A stretch of 64,000 nucleotides of DNA from Tetmemena sp. SeJ-2015 (lineage: Eukaryota; Ciliophora; Spirotrichea; Sporadotrichida; Oxytrichidae). The notes beneath the pieces were generated by a model. It made no database searches. It had not been told where the DNA came from and saw only the letters and a list, made by a program, of their open reading frames with translations. Positions 53,101 to 64,000 of this stretch are shown here, in pieces. The stretch's first letter is position 1; each line of letters starts with the position of its first letter. The DNA lies in assembly GCA_027382625.1 (NCBI GenBank), contig JAJKFJ010021574.1, forward strand, positions 186,001 through 250,000, read 5' to 3'. Both the position numbers and the translations under genes were made by a program.

Positions 53101-54273
53101 AATATCTTTGGAGTGGCTACAAAAATTGTATTGAAACTTACCTATCCATTGAAAACGATAGGCTGGCTTTCTCTGTTAGCTTCGTCGTCTTGGTTGATGA
53201 GAGAGACATATTCTTGTGGTCTGTTTCTTCTCCTTCTGAGACAAAAGCATGGGTGTTTAGCGATTCCGTACGTGTCTGGAATTACTTAGTCCAAATAGAC
53301 GTATAGTATGTAGTGGAGAGGAATGTTCAAGATCAAACAAATCCATGCCACGACGAGAGGAGTGTCAATGTCAGTTTAAAATATGCACACACAATTTTTC
53401 TATATCATTCTTAAATAATTATTGCATCTAATGATAAATTGGCTATGTTTAATTTGAGCCAGTTTTAGCACAACTTGATAAGATGACAGTCATTGGGAAG
53501 TGAGGAAGCCAGTAGAAGAGTGGGAGTAATGATTGATTATTCTGATATATAGCTATGAAAATGGCCATGGGGAGAATAAGTGCGAGTTACCCAATCTACA
53601 CTGCAAGTTTTGAATCTGAGAAAAAGGTAGTGATGAATAGGGTGTAAAGAATGAAAGCCATAGCGTAGAGCACAACTGCGATGAAGAAAGGCACGATCAT
53701 TGCTCCTTCTAGGTAGCCAACAACTGAGAAGGTCAGCACCACTAAAAGTGCAGTGAAGATTGAGAAGATCATTAAAATCTAAAGTCATGGTCTTAAAATG
53801 TTGACTTTATAAGATGAGTTGAGTGAAGAAAAAACTGAGGCCATAAGCTCCAGTTTTGAGACTGAGGATCTTCAGAGTTTCTCTCATCTTTTGCTCTTTC
53901 TCAATAACAACTTAACTCAGTACGAATCTAGCAGCTGTCGAGAAGCAAATGGGGATGGCGATACCCATTGTAACAACCACGAATACTATAAAGAAATTAG
54001 ACTCGTTTAAAGATGGTGATAATTAGTTGAAATAAGTTAGCGAGCTCTTTATGAGACATGATTTATACTTACTACCAGTTGAATTGACATCAGCTTTTGT
54101 TTAAAAGTAACCAAAGAAGAAGCATATGACTACAGGTGAAATAATTTTTGCATTGAGTTTTAAAAAATAAATGATATGTTAGAAATGAACTCCCAAATAG
54201 TTTGCTTCCAGAGTCTTTTCTTGAGCGTGATATTTTTGGAAATCAGCGCTTTGAGCTACCTAAAGAATCCCAT
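50117..54273 (-). CDS. ABCA-type transporter, 5' and main block of scrambled gene
   Basis: Full-size ABCA lipid-type transporter. Start at 54273 ([20 protein letters not shown], the typical ABCA N-terminus). Then transmembrane set 1 ([40 protein letters not shown]) and NBD1 with [18 protein letters not shown] (Walker A, about 52780), [18 protein letters not shown] and [12 protein letters not shown] (about 52300-52400). Transmembrane set 2 follows (about 50540-51560), then NBD2 up to [17 protein letters not shown] (about 50225). The gene then runs out at EFNTNVEG, at the pointer 50117-50126; the rest is inverted at 48776-50021. AT-rich frame breaks throughout mark further IESs not individually resolved. 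Confidence 0.92.
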
Positions 54274-54470
54274 ACTAAGCTCTTTCTAATTTTATATATT
54301 TACAATTAGAGTCTTAATTTCTCATTTTAAGATCCATTTCATCCACTCACTCGTAATTAACAATTTTAGCCTAAGAGTGATTATTCTACCTCATACTCTC
54401 CTCTCTTGATAAAGTTTGAAATGAGTAGAATTTTTATTGATAAGATAATTAATTAGTTATTAAATTAGAA

Positions 54471-57400
54471 ATGAGCAGTAATCTATATCCCGAAGGGAGG
54501 CAGCAGCAGCCACTGCAAATTCACAGTTCACTCCATCTGGGGCTTTCCATACTTAGAGTATTCTCCCCTTAGCACTCTTCCAATGGCTTTTTCTTCAATC
54601 TATAGGGATAGACCAATCTTCCCCACAATGAATTTGCTCCCTAATAAAACCCTATGACTGGAAATTCAAGGCAGCAAACTCAAATAAACAATAACCACCA
54701 TCAGCAGCAGACCTTCCCAAAAAATGTGCAATCCAATAAACTCTACTTAAATAGTGAAACTTTGTATATTATTAAAAACGATAGCTTCAAATTCAATCTA
54801 ACCTAATGGATTATATTCATAGAGTTCTACTGTATTTAAAATTAATTTGGATAACTTCTAAGCTTTCGGACCTCAAGGCTAGTTTTAAACTCCTTCGTTC
54901 ATAGATTCCTTATTAGCATGTGGCTACTCCTCAGAGCAACAATTTCTAGCACACTCCCCTAGTGGAAGCCAGAAATCTCGGAATAGCCGCAAATAATAAT
55001 TAAAAACTTTAAAGAGCCAATGGAGCCGCTCATAGAAGAACCTAAAGCAAGAGCTAATACGCCCCTCTGACCTAATAAATCATAGCCACTCATCAATTAT
55101 ACACATATATGTTACTTCCATAGCAGGACAGCACTTAGAGTAACTTTTAGAGGGTGAAAGAGGAAACCTAACATCGGAGCAACTAGGCAGCGAAGAGGAT
55201 TTGATGCAGTTATTTATGAATGGGGGTCTCCCAAATTCAAATTAGAGGACTATGGGCTTCGAATATCACTAAAAAGCAACTCAAGCAGCCTAGAATCAAT
55301 AAATTATGAATGAAGGAAATAAAATGAAAGTTACGAAGATAAACTACTTTAAAGTATTTGCTTTATTTTTTTTTCTCAATTGATTTACTTAAATCTAATA
55401 CTAAAATGTCCGTGGAAAATAACAAAGCAGACACTTACAATGAAGAGTCGGGCTCAGTTGAATCTCGAAACTTGAAGATGAAACTTAACTCAGTCAAGAC
55501 TGACACAAATGATAAGAGGAGCTTCGATAAGATAAAGCTGTCGCACTTATCCTCTCAACTAGGGGCAAATCTTGGAGACTCCACTGAAGACATTCTCTCT
55601 AACAAACACTCCACAACAAAGTCCGCAAAGAACAGAGACCGCCATTAATCCAATAATTTCACAAATACTATGACTACTCCCCACGCTCACCATCATCAGA
55701 ATTTCATGATGAATTTCTCACCGGATTTGAGAAAGCAGAAGTTAGACTAATTTTATCAAGTATAAAATCAGGAGCAAGCACAGTTCCAGCTACTCTTCAA
55801 AAAGTTGGCACGAAGTAGTTTTATCCCAGTACTCTTTTGAATCATCAACAGCAACTTCAGTTTAATGATCTCATGACCACTTAAAATCTGCATTCTCAGT
55901 TCCAATAGATCAATGTGAATCACAATACTCAAAAGCAAGATCATAGCTAAAGAGGTACTCATAATTAAATGCAGAGTCCTGATAAAAACTATTACATGCT
56001 TCAATAAAGGCAGATTAACCAGCAAAACACATAAGGAACTTAGCCTGCTTTTTACAAGAATCAGGGCAAAAACCATCCTGAACGTGAGCTTCCACTCTCT
56101 AATTTCAATCTTTAGCATCATTCAGAGCATTAGAGCTAGTAGAACACAAACCGGGAAGTCTTCCTGCTTAGGGGTAGCTTAAATCTAATTTTGAGGTAAA
56201 TTAGTTAGGTGGCCAAGTCCAAGCAACTAATAAAAACTAAGAAAGAATAACTTAACAACAACAATTCTAAAAGAGTTCCAGTTTAAAAAAGACTAAAAAG
56301 GGCAGAAGTAGCTTAAAAGAAGATAAGTTTAAGTAAGAGAAACAACTTTTAAGAATAGTTATCATTTTATAAATAACTGCAGTTTTCTCCAGATCTGTAA
56401 AGCGATGAACTTTAGATTGTATCTCTTCCTCAACATCTAAATAGTAATAGTTTCTTTTGAAAAAATTGTGTGAGATTTTTCTAAACTTTGAAGGAGGCTT
56501 TTTAGAAGGGAGGAAGTCCTCACATAATGCTAAGAAAGTGAATCACTATCGCTATGACTCAGTAAAATACGGAATTGAGGGAGATCTAGTTGATTTTGAG
56601 ATTGAAGAAGATTTCGTTATTGAAAAAGCCAAACAAAGAAGTATAGAGAATCTATAGCAAGATAGGGAGAGAAGCATATCAGACTTTAATTCTCAACAAA
56701 TAGGAAGCATTTAAGCTCAAAGAGAACTCAACTTGAATAGATCCTACTAAGATTTTAAAATTCTGTTTTAGAAAAAAAGGAGAGAATTTAAAGGGTGTTA
56801 ATTTTTAAAAGATTTAGATATGAACAATTCATCAGAGGGACTTGCTTCAATAGAAGATTAGGAGGCATTAGAGCCTCTAGCGAAGAATCGATTTAAATAT
56901 CAGGACTCTGAAGAAGATGAAGAAGATCTAGATGAAGAGGAATTAAAGGAAGAGGTATGTGACCTCCCGCCTAAAATAGAGGACTTACAAGTAGAGGAAT
57001 ACGATGATTCCGAGGAGATGTTCAAATTCGGGCGAGGTGGAACTGCAGGTGGAAGCCTGCAAAGTAATCACCAAGGGTATGAAGATGAAGAGGAGGATGA
57101 TGAGATTAATAATGATGCGCCTACTGTTGTAATTGATGATAACTCCTTCTGTGAAAAAGAAATTGACAGCAGCCCGGAGGGTTTTAATGAAGAAGGTTTG
57201 AGAGATAGAGTAGTAAACTCTAACATAGAGTTCGCTCTCAAGTCTATAAAGCTACTTGAGGAAGAGGAAGAAGCGCAGAGCAAAAAGAAGAAAGTCACCA
57301 TTATAAGTGTGGAAGAAGAGGAGGATTTAATTGCACAGATTAATGACATTAGAGATAGAATAAAGAGAGGTGAAACTGTGGCTTAATAGAAGTAGAAAGT

Positions 57401-59779
57401 GTAAATGGTGTCTGGAGAGGGTAGCTCAGGCATCATAGGGGAGGGAAAAGCCATTAAAATAAGAAGAATTAGTAGTTTGAGGAGTTCAATTTTCCAGTTC
57501 AAATGAACTCACTCAGCAATTATGAAGACTAGTATTATAGCTCTAACGATGGATAGGGAGCTCATACTTAAAACCTATAGCAAAAGATTCTAGACTTGCA
57601 GTCTCATTTCAGGTCAGTTGATGATATCACTCACGCTGGATTCGTTAACAATAACCAGCAACATTCTAGACAGCAAAATAGCAACCTAGATAAGCAACCA
57701 AATCATATGTGCATATATTCTGGCTTATGTTTGAATCATTTCTCGCACAATGTCCCAAAGCCTCCTCTTTACTCGTTAACTTTTGCACATCCTCACGATC
57801 CAGAAAAAGAGGTCCAGACCAATCCTCTAGCAGGTCTTTCGCAAAAGCAAACTTTCCATTCAATAGATCAAAATGCGCCCACAAACTGCATCATCATGGA
57901 TGGCCCTAACATTTTTGAAAAGAAGAAGCAACGCTATGAGAAGATTTAGAGAATGAGAGGAACTCTTAATCCTTAGAATGGAGGGTTAAGCAGTGAAGTC
58001 ATAAACTAAATCTCATTTATTTATGGAACTTTTCTTGCCCATATTGTTTTATCCTAGCACAAGAGGAGTAGGGATGATACTACTCCTAATGGAGGCATAA
58101 GCTCAAGTGTCTCAAATAATGTTCCATCAAGTTAGAAAAAGTCAAACGAAAACTCTTCTTGCAAAGGCTCGACTATCTCTAATCTATAAATTAATTCTTA
58201 TATACTTACATAGGATAATAGTACGATTTACTAACTAGTACTGAATAAGTGCTGGTTTTTAAATTGATTATTATTTATATTCCTCAAATTTTACTTTACT
58301 TTAAGTCTTATATACTATAGAGGTATTAATTATTAATCTGAAAGTAAACAAGTTCAGCACAAGTCTGACAGCTTAAAAGTCTAGCAGTAAGAAAAGTAAA
58401 GCCAATAAATCTACAGTCACTAAGATTTAGCAGACTCTGAAGCCACTTAGCTAGCACATTTAGTCTAAATCCAGACAAGTCTCAAATATTCATTAGCTCT
58501 ATTAGCAAAACAAAGGTGGCGTACACTCCCATGAGCTAGTTGTAATGCCTCTGACAACTCCAAACTAGTAACTTCTCGGAAGTTTGTGTCAAAAGATGAC
58601 GGGTCAAGTCATTCATTAAAGAGGGGCAACTCTAAGAATAAATCTACTCATGAAAATAATCAAATCTCAAAATGAGACCGAGTCTTATTTTCATTTTATC
58701 TCTAGTTAGGGTGGGAATTTTCTACTCTATAGTATAAAGAAAGGATCTACCATTAACCCAGCCTCTTCATCTTTAGGAGGTAATAGCATAGGTCTATCTT
58801 AAGAAAAGAGTGCCCTCAAAAAGAAAATAATGCAAAAGTCAAAGAAGTAGATGCAATCTGTCGGGACTGTTGCTCTTATGGAGCAGAGTAATGGTTCTTA
58901 AACTAGGCAGATAATAAATAATTTAGTGATTAACATCGGTCAAGAGCAGCCAGTAATGATCCATTCCTCTTCTTTCAAGAAAATGAAAACTCCCAAAGTG
59001 AAACTCGCAGAGGATTTGCTTATGTCTTAGGGGTCTAGCAGTGGAACTCAAGACCTTAATTTTAATCACTAGTTTAATCTTGGGATGAGCTCCTCTAAGA
59101 GAATGACAGATATTCACCCCCACCATGTAAGTAACATAGGATAATTCAAGATCCTCGGAGGCTAGAGCGTTAAGAACAATTCTACTACTAACTCCTACAA
59201 AAACCCTTTCTTCGCTTCTTTGAAATTGGGCACCACTTAATTCGAGGATTCTCAAGGAGGAGGAAATGCTCTAGACTTTGCAAATGTTAAAAATAAGTCC
59301 ACTTCCTAAAACGAGAGAAGGATGACCGCTCACTCTTTGCAGAAAATGCCCAATACTTTGAGCAATATGCCTGTATAATCTCAGTTTAAGGGCACTTAGA
59401 AGTCTAGCTCTCATTAAATTTAAAGCTAGGCTAAGTCTGTCCCTGCTAGTGAGAAAGTTATGACAGGCGTGGATCCCTCTTTCCTCTCTAAGCTGATCAA
59501 AACTAAGCAAGAAACTCAACTATCCCTATATTTATCTATACTTCTTAAACTGACCACGCTTTCGAAAATCTAAAGAGAAGACTGAATGGGGGAACTCAAC
59601 TCTCTAATTTTAGCTTGAACTCTCAACGCCAAGATCCTTAATCCCTAAGTGTGGTTAACACACTTAAAGTAAGCGGTGGGGCAAATACAGTTACGCAGGG
59701 GACAGAGAAGAATCAGTTTATCGAATTCGAGAAGAAGTACAAGAAGCTCTCGAATATGATTAGCAAAATTTTACAATGA
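54471..59779 (+). CDS. Large Q/N/S-rich protein, function unknown
   Basis: Very long, low-complexity Gln/Asn/Ser/His protein (about 1,500 residues), with glutamines encoded largely by TAA and TAG. Acidic blocks lie at about 56880-57000 and 57080-57380 (SEEDEEDLDEEELKEE). One conserved-looking segment is at about 57700-57940 (NHMCIYSGLCLNHFSHNV, PHDPEKEVQTNPLAG). It ends SNMISKILQ before TGA 59777-59779. An IES with pointer TAAAATG is resolved at 55320-55408. Other breaks sit near 54770-54860, 56780-56820, 58210-58340 and 58670-58730. A break next to a run of five A (about 55800) is cured by one extra A. It may be two genes; no family recognised. Confidence 0.5.
55320..55408 (+). other. IES, pointer TAAAATG, Q/N/S-rich gene
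   Basis: Pointer copies 55320-55326 and 55402-55408; 82 bp removed, giving N-E-G-N-K-M-S-V-E-N-N-K. Confidence 0.85.
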
Positions 59780-60128
59780 ATATATATAAATTAAAATTGC
59801 ATGAAAAACACACTAAGTTTTAATCCTTTATTTATTAGTTTAGAAAATATTAATTTTTAGGATGGAATCCGATATAAGTAATTGATGAGATAATTTTAAT
59901 CCACAAAAATAATTTAAACACCTCTAATCATTATCGTTAGATGTATAGCGAATGAATGATTGAATCAGAGTTGGTGTTGTATGATTGCCCATATTAATTT
60001 ATATTCTGATGATGATCAGCTATGTTCAAGTTAAAATTTAAGACACAAGTTTAAAGTAAGTTGTGCTCAGTGAAGGGCTTCGAAGATTTCTCTAAAAGAT
60101 CCACCATCTTCAGATAAGAGCTAAGCTC

Positions 60129-61359
60129 TCAAGTACTCCTTGAATTAGGATAATGCAATAAATTAAAATTTAAATCTCCTTCTAAGAAAAAGATTATGAA
60201 TATTTAAATAATGCCATATCTTCTAACTTATCTTTAAATAGTTTGATGAATATCTAAGGAATATGTTAAATTAAAATCTCTGAATAGCTCTGCTGCAAGT
60301 TAGATTGAAGGGTTACTAAAGTCTAAGTTCTCAATCTGATCTGAGTCAGTTACCTGAGCATTCTATTAGGCCTTTGGCTTCTTGGCTACCTTTTGGTCTG
60401 GTGCTTCAGCTGGCTGAGAGTTTTCAGTGGCGGGGGAAGGTGTTGGTGCGGGAGTATTGTTTCCTTGTTTATTAGTGGAGTCCTTTTAAGAACCATCGAT
60501 GTTTAAATCGTCGAATTTGAGACCGAATGACTGCATGAGCTTCTCAGTCTTGTTTTTAAATGTCTCAACAGTCTCAGCCAAGTCCTTCACCAAATAACAA
60601 TTATAAATTGAGCTTGTATTTGATATCGTTGTAATATTTCTTCATATCTTCGAAAGGGTTCCATTGAGCGAGTAAGTAACTATGAACTGCAGTCTGCACT
60701 CTATTGAAAGCCTGAGACTAGCTTGCTGGTGTAGATGCCTTCTTGAATGATGAATAGCCTCTCTATGCTTCAGCTAAGTAGGCCTCAGGTGAGAGAGAAT
60801 CGTCAAAGCTTAAATCATTCTCATTCACTTCTGCCAAAAATGGAAGAGGAACCGCCATTGTCCATCTATTTGAAAAATTAAATTTCAGTATCTTAATTTA
60901 AGAATGGTCCAAGGGAGTGCTGTGTTTACTACTTTTCTTATCGCAAATTTAGCTACCTTCTCAAGAATAGGTCCTCCAACTTTAGTGGCCACTTTCATAA
61001 TTGGGGCCAGCCTTTAAAATCCATTTTTAATCGTGTTTAAGTCGAAACCATTCACCTCAGAGAGCATCTCTGGCTCTATTTCTGCAAATGAACTGGCCTC
61101 AGCCAAAATATACTCTGCCAACTCTGAGTCTATCTGCTGCTCTTAATATTAAATGCTCAAAATTTATAGTAGTATTCTCATTAAGATTAAGACTATCTGA
61201 AACTGCTTAGTGAGTAGATAACTAGCCAAACTCTCTGGAGCTTAACTGTGCAAATAGTCTGTCCTATAGTAGAGTAGACTTGATGCTTGCTTGCGAGGTT
61301 GAAGTGGCAAGTGCACCCAGGAGAAGGATAATGGCTCTAAGGTTTCTAATTTGCTGCAT
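60129..61359 (-). CDS. Probable secreted or membrane-anchored protein, unknown
   Basis: Starts MQQIRNLRAIILLLGALATS, a good signal peptide. Then come LFAQLSSREFGQ, a helical stretch EYILAEASSFAEIEPEMLSE and KVATKVGGPILEKVAKFAI, a conserved-looking central part PEAYLAEAQRGYSSFKKAST, and a Pro/Ala/Ser-rich segment (about 60405-60470). Last in-frame TGA 60129-60131. IESs with pointers GAG and TGGAC are resolved; another break lies at about 60590-60610. The PAP-rich linker and signal peptide suggest an extracellular or lumenal protein. No family recognised. Confidence 0.55.
60860..60911 (-). other. IES, pointer TGGAC, secreted-protein gene
   Basis: Pointer copies 60907-60911 and 60860-60864; 47 bp removed, giving A-L-P-W-T-M-A-V-P-L-P-F-L. 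Confidence 0.88.
61140..61179 (-). other. IES, pointer GAG, secreted-protein gene
   Basis: Pointer copies 61177-61179 and 61140-61142; 37 bp removed, giving L-N-L-N-E-Q-Q-I-D-S-E-L. Confidence 0.78.
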
Positions 61360-61634
61360 TGATAAATAAGTTTTAGTATATTGGTGGGGACTCGTTCCCT
61401 TCGCTTCTTTGATAAATAAATTTTATTTAAATTTAACTCCTAACTGCTACTCATGATTAAACTTGGATGATAGAGAGTGAATTGAACTTGCTGAAGTTTA
61501 ATACTTAAGTTAGAGAATACAAACTTTCTACGACTCTTTCTTTGTGACTTTATGACTTTAATTGTTTTCTTAATCATAGAAATTTACACTTGTATGAAAG
61601 ATAGAAGCACTCTTGACTATCTTCATATAACTGA

Positions 61635-64000
61635 TCACTGATTACCAGGATAGGAGTACTTCTCTATCTCTTCCTTTATCTTAGGGGAGTTAGGCTCTGT
61701 GAGAGTGTAGGCTTGGAACTTGCTCTGGCCTTCAGCTTGACTTCTCATGTTGTGAATGTCCTTGAACTCAGAGAACCATGGGTGGTTCAGCACCTCCTCG
61801 AGAGTAGGGCGCTTGTGTCTATTCTTCTCAAGAAGTCTCTTACAGAGATCCTTTCCTTCCTTAGTGACCTTGTCCCAAGGGTGGAAAGAGAAATCGGGAG
61901 GATCATAAATAGTCTGGCGTGCAATCTCTCTATCATCTTCATCATCGAAGGGCAAGACTCTACTAAGCAAGAGATAGATTATAACTCCGAGAGACCAGAG
62001 ATCCACTTCTTTGCCATAGGGCTTTTGAAGCAAAACTTCAGGGGCCACATAAGACAAAGTTCCGAAGGGGTCGAGTGAAGTCTCATTAGGTCCAATAATC
62101 TTAGAGAGACCGAAGTCCACAATCTTAAGATCAGAGTTTTCACCGTTGTCAGCCATCAAGATGTTTTCGGGCTTCAGATCACGATGTGCGACTCCGAAAG
62201 AGTGCAAGTAATAGAGAGCAGTGGCAATCTAATGAGAAATAACCTTAGCTCTGTGCTCGGAAACAGTGAACTTTCTCTTCTCGAGATAGGTAAATAGATC
62301 TCCTCCGCACAAGTTCTCCATAACAATGTGAATATAGTCCTAGTTCTCAAAGATATCGAGCAATCTAATGATGTAGGGATGCTGACACATCTTCAAGATT
62401 TCAATCTCACGTCTCTATAGCTCAACATCAGAGACTGTCATCTCTTTCTTTGACATGATCTTAACAGCCACGACCTTTCCTGTCTTCTTATGAACAGCTG
62501 ACTTGACCAGACCGAATTTACCCTTGCCAAGAGTCTCTTTGATTTCGTAAAAATCGTTGAGGGAAGAGTAACCGATAACTTTCTTGATGGCTTTGATCCA
62601 TCTATCCTTCTCTTCTTGAGTAAGGAGGTAGTAAGTTCGGACCTTATTGGGTGGGAAAATGAGTTTGAAGGGGTAAAGAACAGTGGTTGCATCAAGATGC
62701 TCTTCTGGCTCATCCTTAATGAAAACTCCGACCAAGTTGTGCATACCCTTGTGCTTGTCCTCATGCTTATTCTTATAGACGTAGAGTTCCTTACCGAGAA
62801 GGCAGTACCAGTATTTCTTAAGCTTAGTCTCAGTGGCCTTTCTAATCATCTCTCCCTCTATCTATACGGAGTTTTTGTCATCTTGATGGAAGAAACTCTC
62901 CATCTTCTTAGCTCCTCCTTAGAGGATGATTAAATCAACAACAGCAATTATTCCCTCACCAAATATATCTAGGATGTTAGTAGGTGACATCATAACTTGA
63001 TTCTTGAGAGAGACTCTGTTGTCTCCTACTTATTTGACTTAGCTTTATGACTGGTTGGGAAGTCTGATGGCATCAAAGCGGGTGGGAGAACCCGGCTCAT
63101 CGATACCATTCATCCTGAGCTTCTCCAACTCTTCCTGTCTGTGGCGTTTGTCTTGGTGGCAAAGCTTACTAGACTTGAAGTTGGATATGGCTATCTAGTT
63201 AATCTTGTCGGCGTCTATCACTTCCTCTCCAGGTTCTGACATGACAGCATCTTGGATGCCAGTAGTTGGCTGAACACCACTGTACTTCTGTAGGAGGGAG
63301 GAAGTCTGTAGGTTAGTCCCTCTGAACATGGTTTGAATTGGAGACAATAATAATTAAGATATGGGGATTGACTACTTTAAACAACTTGCTCATAATTTTA
63401 GGACTAGCAATAGTCTTTTTAGTAGGGGGTGCATTCATCGGAGCAGAAGCTTAGTTTTTAGGTGATCCCTCTGAGGATTTGGGCCCTTGGCTCACGAACT
63501 TCTCGTAGTTCTTCTTATATCTGAAGAAGTTCTCACTGCAAGGCAGAGATGACTGCAGCAATATCATAATCTAAATTAAGTGGGTTAGCTTATCACTTTC
63601 AAAGTCAAAATCTTATTAATCTCATGAATATGTGAGTAACTGCCAATTTATTTATTGCAAAATAGTATTATTCTTAATAAATAGACTCATAGGTGCAGGG
63701 ATATTCCCTTTATATAATATTGAAAGAGAGAAGAGGCAAATTGGCTCATGTTAGGCCACTCTTGCCTTATTTTTACGAGACAAATATGAAAAGCAACTTA
63801 CTGATAGGAACATCTCTGAGGACACCTCTTCATTTATTTATTAGAACTCCTCGAGTGATAGTCAAAAAATAAAAATTCAACTTAGTAAAAAATTTAAAAT
63901 TAAGTCTCTTCCTCTCTCCAAAAACTTACTCGATAAGTTTATGGATCTCCTCCTGGGTTTAAATTCTATCAAGGAACACCTCTCTATTTTAAGAATAATT
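61635..64000 (-). CDS. PH-domain serine/threonine kinase (PKD/CAMK-like), 5' end beyond window
   Basis: From 63334 down to TGA 61635-61637 the frame is continuous. It gives a PH domain (ATETKLKKYWYCLLGKELYV to RTYYLLTQEEKDRWIKAIKK) followed by a kinase domain: LGKGKFGLVKSAV, VVAVKIMSKKE, GVAHRDLKPENILM, VDFGLSKIIG, FGTLSYVAPEVL and LNHPWF. The PH-kinase order and the motifs fit a PKD-like CAMK. Upstream, after a small break near 63310-63350, is a Ser/Pro/Lys-rich N-terminal part (SENFFRYKKNYEKF). Farther exon-like pieces follow (EEFQQINEEVSSEMFLS before a GTAAG site near 63800, and EVFLDRIQTQEEIHKLIE before one near 63930) up to the window edge. The kinase core has no IES, unlike most genes here. 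Confidence 0.93.

Noticed and set aside
1..64000. Many short ORFs of 60-140 codons taken as separate small genes
   Set aside because: They are pieces of larger genes read with the standard code, or antisense shadows. With TAA/TAG as Gln and IESs removed they merge into the listed genes.
1..64000. Paramecium-type TA-bounded IESs
   Set aside because: Pointers such as AAGTT, GCTTT, GAGATGC, TGACA and GAGAT contain no TA, and TA-to-TA excision at these sites does not restore frame.
1..64000. Telomere-bearing transposons (C4A4 ends) or insertion sequences
   Set aside because: No C4A4/G4T4 repeat, long terminal inverted repeat or transposase motif was seen on reading through.

Overview
This looks like germline (micronuclear) DNA of a spirotrich/hypotrich ciliate of the Oxytricha-Stylonychia kind. 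Three things in the sequence say so. (1) Every recognisable gene reads through TAA and TAG as glutamine and stops only at TGA. (2) Reading frames break again and again at short AT-rich segments flanked by a short direct repeat (2-15 bp, a different sequence at each site). Deleting the segment plus one repeat copy restores frame and family-conserved sequence. That is the signature of internal eliminated sequences (IESs) between macronuclear-destined segments (MDSs) with variable pointers, and it is unlike the TA-only junctions of Paramecium. (3) One gene, an ABCA transporter, is scrambled: its last part lies inverted beside the rest and is joined by a 10-bp pointer. No C4A4 telomere repeat was seen. 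Genus and species cannot be fixed from the window. All translations here use the UAR=Gln code and were done by eye.

Layout. 174-9441 (-): two tandem GH38 alpha-mannosidase genes. 9560-13495 (+): Q-rich coiled-coil protein. 13568-15842 (-): UNC93-like membrane protein. 16045-18717 (+): FYVE-like zinc-finger/coiled-coil protein with a CaaX end. 18886-19892 (+): CFAP418/C8orf37 homologue. 20352-22035 (-): ankyrin-like protein with a possible myristoylation site. 22254-24108 (+): short-chain dehydrogenase. 24109-25200: very AT-rich spacer. 25201-31516 and 36962-44466 (+): two TmcB-like PAS/multi-membrane-span paralogues. Between them: casein kinase 1 (-), a Tctex-type dynein light chain (+), a TRAF/RING-like zinc-finger protein (+) and a small orphan frame. 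44530-46618 (+): a Ser-rich unknown and a YHYH-domain protein. 46721-48655 (+): sphingosine/diacylglycerol-type lipid kinase. 48776-54273: scrambled ABCA transporter. 54471-59779 (+): large Q/N/S-rich protein. 60129-61359 (-): probable secreted protein. 61635 to the window end (-): PH-domain protein kinase.

Neighbouring genes are unrelated in function, lie on both strands and are separated by about 70-650 bp (plus the 1.1-kb spacer). This fits a germline array of loci that each become a separate gene-sized macronuclear chromosome; there is no operon logic. Genuine GT...AG introns (31-305 nt) coexist with IESs. The two paralogue pairs (mannosidases, TmcB) allow IES positions to be compared: several sites are shared with different pointers and unrelated inserts, and others are present in only one copy.

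Limits: exact MDS borders, starts and stops need the macronuclear sequence. IES spans below include both pointer copies; 'removed' is the length lost on excision. A handful of one-base frame breaks have no pointer and look like homopolymer indels (assembly errors or real lesions).
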